DNA of 64,000 nucleotides from Streptomyces griseoflavus. Its GTDB lineage: Bacteria; Actinomycetota; Actinomycetes; Streptomycetales; Streptomycetaceae. Shown one piece after another: positions 60,470 to 64,000 of the stretch; within the stretch, counting starts at the first letter, position 1, and every line of letters starts with the position of its first letter. The DNA lies in assembly GCF_014649995.1 (NCBI RefSeq), contig NZ_BMUC01000025.1:1822-65821 (forward strand). Direction: 5' to 3'. The notes under the pieces were generated by a model, which was not told the DNA's origin, did not search any database, and worked only from the letters and a program-made list of their open reading frames with translations. Made by a program: the position numbers and the translations under genes.

Positions 60470-61978
60470 ATGGCACAGGCAACCATGGCACAGGCAACAG
60501 CGGCCTCCACCGAGAGGTCGGTGCGCTACCGGTGGTCGGGGTTGGGGGTGATCGCCCTGGCTCAGCTGATGGTCATGCTGGACATGACCATCGTGAACAT
60601 CGCCCTCCCGTCGGCCCAGCAGGACACCGGGATGTCGGACGCGAGCCGGCAGTGGGTGGTCACCGCCTACACCCTCGCCTTCGGTGCCCTGCTGCTGCTC
60701 GGCGGACGGGTCGGCGATCTCGTGGGCCGCAGGCGCGCCTTCGTGGCCGGCGCCGTCGGCTTCGCCGTCGCCTCGGTGGCGGGCGGCGCCGCGCCGAACG
60801 CCGAGGTGCTCGTCGGAGCCCGCGCGGCGCAGGGCGTGTTCGCCGCGCTGCTCGTGCCCTCGACCCTGGCCATGCTCGCCACCACCTTCACCGAACCGCG
60901 CGAACGCGCCAAGGCGTTCGGTGTCTTCAGCTCGGTTGCCAGCGCCGGTGGCGCCATCGGCCTGCTGGGCGGCGGCGTGATCACCGAGTACCTCGACTGG
61001 CGCTGGTGCTTCTACGTCAACGTGCCGATCGGCGTGGCCGTGGCGGTCGGGGCCTTGCTGCTGCCGGCGATGCCCGCCAACCGCCAGCGCGTGGACGTCC
61101 CCGGCGCGGTGCTCTCCGCCTGCGGCATGCTCGCCCTCGTCTACGCCTTCGACCAGGCGGCGACCCACAGCTGGACCTCGCCCCGCGTCCTCGGCTGCCT
61201 CGCGACCGCCGTGGTCCTGCTCGCCGCGTTCGGCCTCACCCAGGCCAGGGGGCCGGCTCCGCTGCTCCCGCTGCGGCTGGTCGTCGACCGCAACCGGGCG
61301 GGAGCGAGCCTGACCATCGCCCTGGCCATGGTCAGCCTGTTCGGCCTGTTCCTGATCCTCACCTACCAGTTGCAGGTGGTGATGGACTTCTCGCCGCTGC
61401 GCACGGGCCTGGCGATCCTGCCGGCGACCGTGGCGACGGTGCTCACCTCCACCCAGATCGCCGCCCGGCTGGTGCCCCGCGTCCCGCTGCGCCTGCTGGT
61501 CGTGCCGGGCCTGTTCATCGCCATGCTGGGCCTGCTCAACCTCGGCCGGCTCACCCCCGACAGCTCCTACGCCTCGACGCTGCTGCCCACCCAGATCCTG
61601 CTCGGCATCGGTGTCGGACTGGTGATCTCGCCGTGCATCAGCGTCGCCACCTACCGCGTGCCGCCGCAGGAGGTGGGCGTGGTGTCGGCCTTCGTCTCCA
61701 CCTCCCAGCAGCTGGGCGGCTCCATCGGCACGGCCCTGCTCAACGCCATCGCCACCAGCGTGACCGCCGACCGAATCGCGGGCGGCGGCCGCGGTGAACG
61801 GGCCGTGACCGAGGCGACCGTTCACGGCTACGCCGTCGCGAGCCTGTGGGCCGCGGGCATCACCGCCCTCGCCGCCGTACTCGCCGGCCTGCTGATCACC
61901 ATCGACCTGCGCAAGCCCGCCCAGGCTTCCCCGGAGCAGGCGCGGGCCACGGAAGGCGACCTGGCGCCCAGCAACTGA
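60470..61978 (+). CDS. MFS drug exporter, DHA2 (14-TM) family
   Basis: 502 residues with about 14 membrane helices. Motifs: LDMTIVNIALPSAQQ in helix 1, GRVGDLVGRRRAF (motif A), RAAQGVFAALLVPSTLAML (motif B) and GGAIGLLGGGVI (motif C of exporters). It pumps hydrophobic drugs out against the proton gradient. ATG 60470 follows AAGGA; GTG 60449 is an in-frame alternative. A divergent TetR gene controls it, and three tandem hairpins follow its stop. Confidence 0.93.
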   Translation: MAQATMAQATAASTERSVRYRWSGLGVIALAQLMVMLDMTIVNIALPSAQQDTGMSDASRQWVVTAYTLAFGALLLLGGRVGDLVGRRRAFVAGAVGFAVASVAGGAAPNAEVLVGARAAQGVFAALLVPSTLAMLATTFTEPRERAKAFGVFSSVASAGGAIGLLGGGVITEYLDWRWCFYVNVPIGVAVAVGALLLPAMPANRQRVDVPGAVLSACGMLALVYAFDQAATHSWTSPRVLGCLATAVVLLAAFGLTQARGPAPLLPLRLVVDRNRAGASLTIALAMVSLFGLFLILTYQLQVVMDFSPLRTGLAILPATVATVLTSTQIAARLVPRVPLRLLVVPGLFIAMLGLLNLGRLTPDSSYASTLLPTQILLGIGVGLVISPCISVATYRVPPQEVGVVSAFVSTSQQLGGSIGTALLNAIATSVTADRIAGGGRGERAVTEATVHGYAVASLWAAGITALAAVLAGLLITIDLRKPAQASPEQARATEGDLAPSN

Positions 61979-61992
61979 CCGCGCCCCCACCG

Positions 61993-62133
61993 GACCAGCA
62001 GCCGCCGGGCGACCTCCCCCGGCCCGGTGGCTGCGCCCCGACCAGCAGCTGCCGGGTGATTTCCCCCGGCCCGGTGGCTGCGCCCCGACCAGCAGTCGCC
62101 GGGTGACCTCCCCCGGCCCGGAGGCTGCTCCGG
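61993..62133 (+). repeat. Three tandem 47-bp copies, each a terminator-like hairpin
   Basis: Copies start at 61993, 62040 and 62087, beginning GACCAGCAG. Each contains CCGGG(C/T)-loop-GCCCGG flanked by CAG/CTG. Copy 1 pairs CAGCCGCCGGGC (61999-62010) with GCCCGGTGGCTG (62022-62033) with one mismatch. They lie 15 bases after the MFS stop. A terminator duplicated by slippage is the simplest reading. Confidence 0.85.
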
Positions 62134-62291
62134 CCGCCCGCCGGAACCCACTGAACGGACCCGGCGGGCGGCCCCTATCAGGCCCCTACACCCCCTCATC
62201 TCGCCGCAGATCAGGCCCGGCCACCAGAGGCGTACATAGGCTCAGCGCCACCCGCGAACGGCCCGGAGCCGTCACTTTCGAGGATGTGCCC

Positions 62292-63527
62292 ATGCTTCAG
62301 GATTCAGCCCCTCTGGAACTCGACGACGCGTTCATGCAGGACCCGCACTCCGTGTACGCACGGCTCAACGCCGAAGGCTCGGCGCACCGGGTGATGATGC
62401 CTCCCGGGGTCCCCGTGTGCGGCGGACTACCGGTCTGGCTGATCACCGGCTACGAGGAGGTGCGGTCGGCGCTGGCGGACCCCCGGCTGAGCACCGACCT
62501 CAACCGGACGGATCGGCTGTTCGCGCAGAACGAGCCGGACCGCAACAAGCGTGGCGCCTTCTCCTCCGCCCTCGCCACCCACATGCTGCACTCTGACCCG
62601 CCGGACCACACCCGCTTGCGTAAGCTGGTGAACAAGGCCTTCACCAGCCGCGCCATCGAGAAGCTGCGGCCGGAGATCGAGCAGATCACCGGCGAACTGC
62701 TCGCCGCCCTCCCGGACGACGATCCGGTGGACCTGCTGGACTCGTTCGCGTTCCCGCTGCCGATCCGGGTGATCTGCCTACTCCTGGGCGTGCCGCTGGA
62801 AGACCAGGAGAACTTCAAGTCCTGGTCCAAGGCGCTCGTCTCCGGTGACTCGCCGGCCGCGACCGCCGCCGCCTCGACCGCGATGATTGAGTACCTCGGT
62901 GAGCTGATCGAGCGCAAGCGCCGTACGCCCACCGACGATGTGCTCGCCGCGCTGGTCTCGGCCCGTGACGTCGACGACCGGCTCACCGAGACCGAACTGG
63001 TCTCGATGGCCTTCCTGCTGTTCATCGGGGGCCACGAGACCACCGTCAACACCCTCGGCAACGGCACGCTGCACCTGATGCGGAACCTGGACCAGTGGGA
63101 GGCGCTGCGCCAGGACCGCTCCCTCCTGCCCGGCGCGGTCGAGGAGTTCCTGCGGTTGGAGAGCCCGCTGAAGCACGCCACCTTCCGCTGCGCCACCGAG
63201 GACCTGCGCATCGGTGACACCGAGATCCCGGCTGGCGACTTCGTACTGCTGGCACTGGCCTCCGCCAACCGGGACCCCGAGCGCTTCGGGGATCCGCACA
63301 CACTGGACGTCCGCAGGCCCATCGGCGGCCATGTCGCCTTCGGGCACGGCATCCACTACTGCCTCGGGGCGCCGCTGGCCAGGATGGAGGCGCAGGTGGC
63401 GTTCGGCGTGCTGCTCGACACCTTCCCCGCCATGCGGCTCGCGGTCGATCCCGAGGACATGCGGTGGCGCACCAGCACCCTCATCCGCGGGCTGCACTCA
63501 CTGCCGGTGCGGCTGAACCGCCCATAG
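62292..63527 (+). CDS. Cytochrome P450 (CYP105/107-like bacterial class)
   Basis: 411 residues, soluble. The I-helix oxygen-binding motif is GGHETT near residue 250, the K-helix EEFLR near 285, and the haem loop FGHGIHYCLGAPLAR with Cys357 as thiolate ligand. It needs a ferredoxin partner not encoded here. ATG 62292 has GAGGA eight bases upstream; the frame upstream crosses the hairpin repeats. The gene's 3' end overlaps the convergent LuxR-type gene by 47 bases. It is probably a tailoring or detoxifying hydroxylase. Confidence 0.94.
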   Translation: MLQDSAPLELDDAFMQDPHSVYARLNAEGSAHRVMMPPGVPVCGGLPVWLITGYEEVRSALADPRLSTDLNRTDRLFAQNEPDRNKRGAFSSALATHMLHSDPPDHTRLRKLVNKAFTSRAIEKLRPEIEQITGELLAALPDDDPVDLLDSFAFPLPIRVICLLLGVPLEDQENFKSWSKALVSGDSPAATAAASTAMIEYLGELIERKRRTPTDDVLAALVSARDVDDRLTETELVSMAFLLFIGGHETTVNTLGNGTLHLMRNLDQWEALRQDRSLLPGAVEEFLRLESPLKHATFRCATEDLRIGDTEIPAGDFVLLALASANRDPERFGDPHTLDVRRPIGGHVAFGHGIHYCLGAPLARMEAQVAFGVLLDTFPAMRLAVDPEDMRWRTSTLIRGLHSLPVRLNRP

Positions 63528-64000
63528 TGTCCAGGCCCTGCGGCAGTTCGTCACGGCGGGACAGGTTGAGCTTGCGCAGGACACGTGTCATGTGCTGCTC
63601 GACCGTGCTGACCGTGATGAACAGCCGGCGGGCGATCTCCCGGTTGGTGTGGCCCTCCGCCGCGAGGGCGGCCACCCGCAGCTCGGCCTCGGACAACACG
63701 TCATGCACCTGCTCCGAGACCTCATGCCCGGCAGCGCAGCGCCGTCCCTCGGCCGCCCGCTCCGCGTCCGGCAGCAGGTTCTGGCTGAGCGGCTCGGCAT
63801 GGCATTTCTTCGCCATCCGGTAGGCACGCCGGACGATCACCCGGGCCCGGTTGGACTGCCCGAGCAGATGGTAGACACGGCCCAGATCACCCAGGGCGTG
63901 CGCCAGCAGCCAGTCGCTGCCGGAGGCCTGGAGTTCGTCCACGGCCTCCTGCAGCGCCTGCAGCCGCGGCCGGGGCTTCATCGTCGAGGCCAGCAGGCGC
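63481..64000 (-). CDS. LAL-type LuxR-family regulator, C-terminal part (partial)
   Basis: The frame is open through the window edge, so the N-terminal part, which would carry the AAA ATPase in this family, is outside. Visible are the helical repeat end (RPRLQALQEAVDELQASGSD, HALGDLGRVYHLLGQSNRAR) and the LuxR HTH (LSEAELRVAALAAEGHTNRE, IARRLFITVSTVEQHMTRVL) near the C-terminus. The fold and spacing fit LAL pathway activators of antibiotic clusters. ATG 63979-63981 is probably internal. It converges on, and overlaps, the P450 gene. Confidence 0.82.
   Translation of the reverse strand, partial: RLLASTMKPRPRLQALQEAVDELQASGSDWLLAHALGDLGRVYHLLGQSNRARVIVRRAYRMAKKCHAEPLSQNLLPDAERAAEGRRCAAGHEVSEQVHDVLSEAELRVAALAAEGHTNREIARRLFITVSTVEQHMTRVLRKLNLSRRDELPQGLDTMGGSAAPAVSAARG

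Noticed and set aside
61993-62133. CRISPR-like array
   Set aside because: The copies are contiguous with no unique spacers, only three units, and no cas genes.
62103-62291. Longer P450 start at GTG 62103
   Set aside because: The extension translates part of the hairpin repeat and Pro/Arg-rich low-complexity sequence. ATG 62292 has a proper ribosome site and gives the normal P450 length.

Overview
The window is a very GC-rich actinobacterial chromosome segment, almost certainly Streptomyces. Codon third positions are nearly all G/C. Neighbouring genes often overlap as ATGA or GTGA. Several families are typical of Streptomyces: latex-clearing protein, DUF1876, DUF5302, DUF6328, DUF5996 and DUF4389 proteins, Lcp/MpaB oxygenases and LAL regulators. 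I see no rRNA, tRNA, CRISPR array or insertion sequence.

Region 1 (1-20.9 kb) mixes catabolism and stress functions. It opens with the end of a 3-hydroxyacyl-CoA dehydrogenase, an acyl-CoA ligase, an acyl-CoA dehydrogenase with a divergent TetR gene, an aldehyde dehydrogenase coupled to an MpaB-type oxygenase, and a second MpaB-type oxygenase. A dormancy/redox block follows: a DUF1918-HTH-PNPOx fusion, DUF1876, a LapA-domain protein, a CstR-like persulfide sensor with a rhodanese, DUF4389, a flavodoxin, a universal stress protein and a PAS-SpoIIE phosphatase. Next comes a secreted latex-clearing protein (rubber oxygenase), a two-domain TetR regulator, and a zinc alcohol dehydrogenase coupled to a DUF4334 protein. 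Rubber cleavage gives aldehyde-ended oligoisoprenoids, so the aldehyde dehydrogenase, CoA ligase and beta-oxidation genes make a plausible downstream route.

Region 2 (20.9-30.2 kb) holds small conserved membrane proteins, a DEAD-box helicase, a fragment of a CoA-transferase gene, and a metal-efflux set (CzrA-type ArsR repressor, P1B-4 ATPase, small 2Fe-2S ferredoxin-like protein), then a beta-propeller protein.

Region 3 (30.3-43.0 kb) is the most interesting part. Eleven same-strand genes, mostly overlapping by 4 bases, encode a siderophore-type ABC importer (binding lipoprotein, two permeases, ATPase), a 37-residue RiPP precursor, a leader-binding protein, a CocE/NonD hydrolase, a YcaO enzyme, a SagB-like dehydrogenase and a two-subunit exporter-fold ABC transporter. 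A Zur-like box precedes the importer and a second lies just before the precursor gene. I read this as a candidate zinc-repressed ribosomal peptide metallophore with its own uptake system.

Region 4 (43.1-57.4 kb) is polysaccharide use: a galactoside operon (binding protein, two permeases, GH42, DeoR repressor, GH36), then GH62 and GH10 enzymes with carbohydrate-binding domains and a GH43 enzyme for arabinoxylan. Xylanase-type CGAAAGTTTCG operators lie in front of the GH62 and GH10 genes.

Region 5 (57.5-59.6 kb) is a decayed integration site: the first ten codons of a panD-like gene, integrase-type short repeats, a frameshifted tyrosine recombinase and a broken PaiB-like gene.

Region 6 (59.6-64 kb) has a TetR repressor divergent from a 14-TM drug exporter, a triplicated hairpin repeat, a cytochrome P450 and the 3' end of a LAL-type LuxR regulator. 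It looks like the edge of an acquired or secondary-metabolite region.
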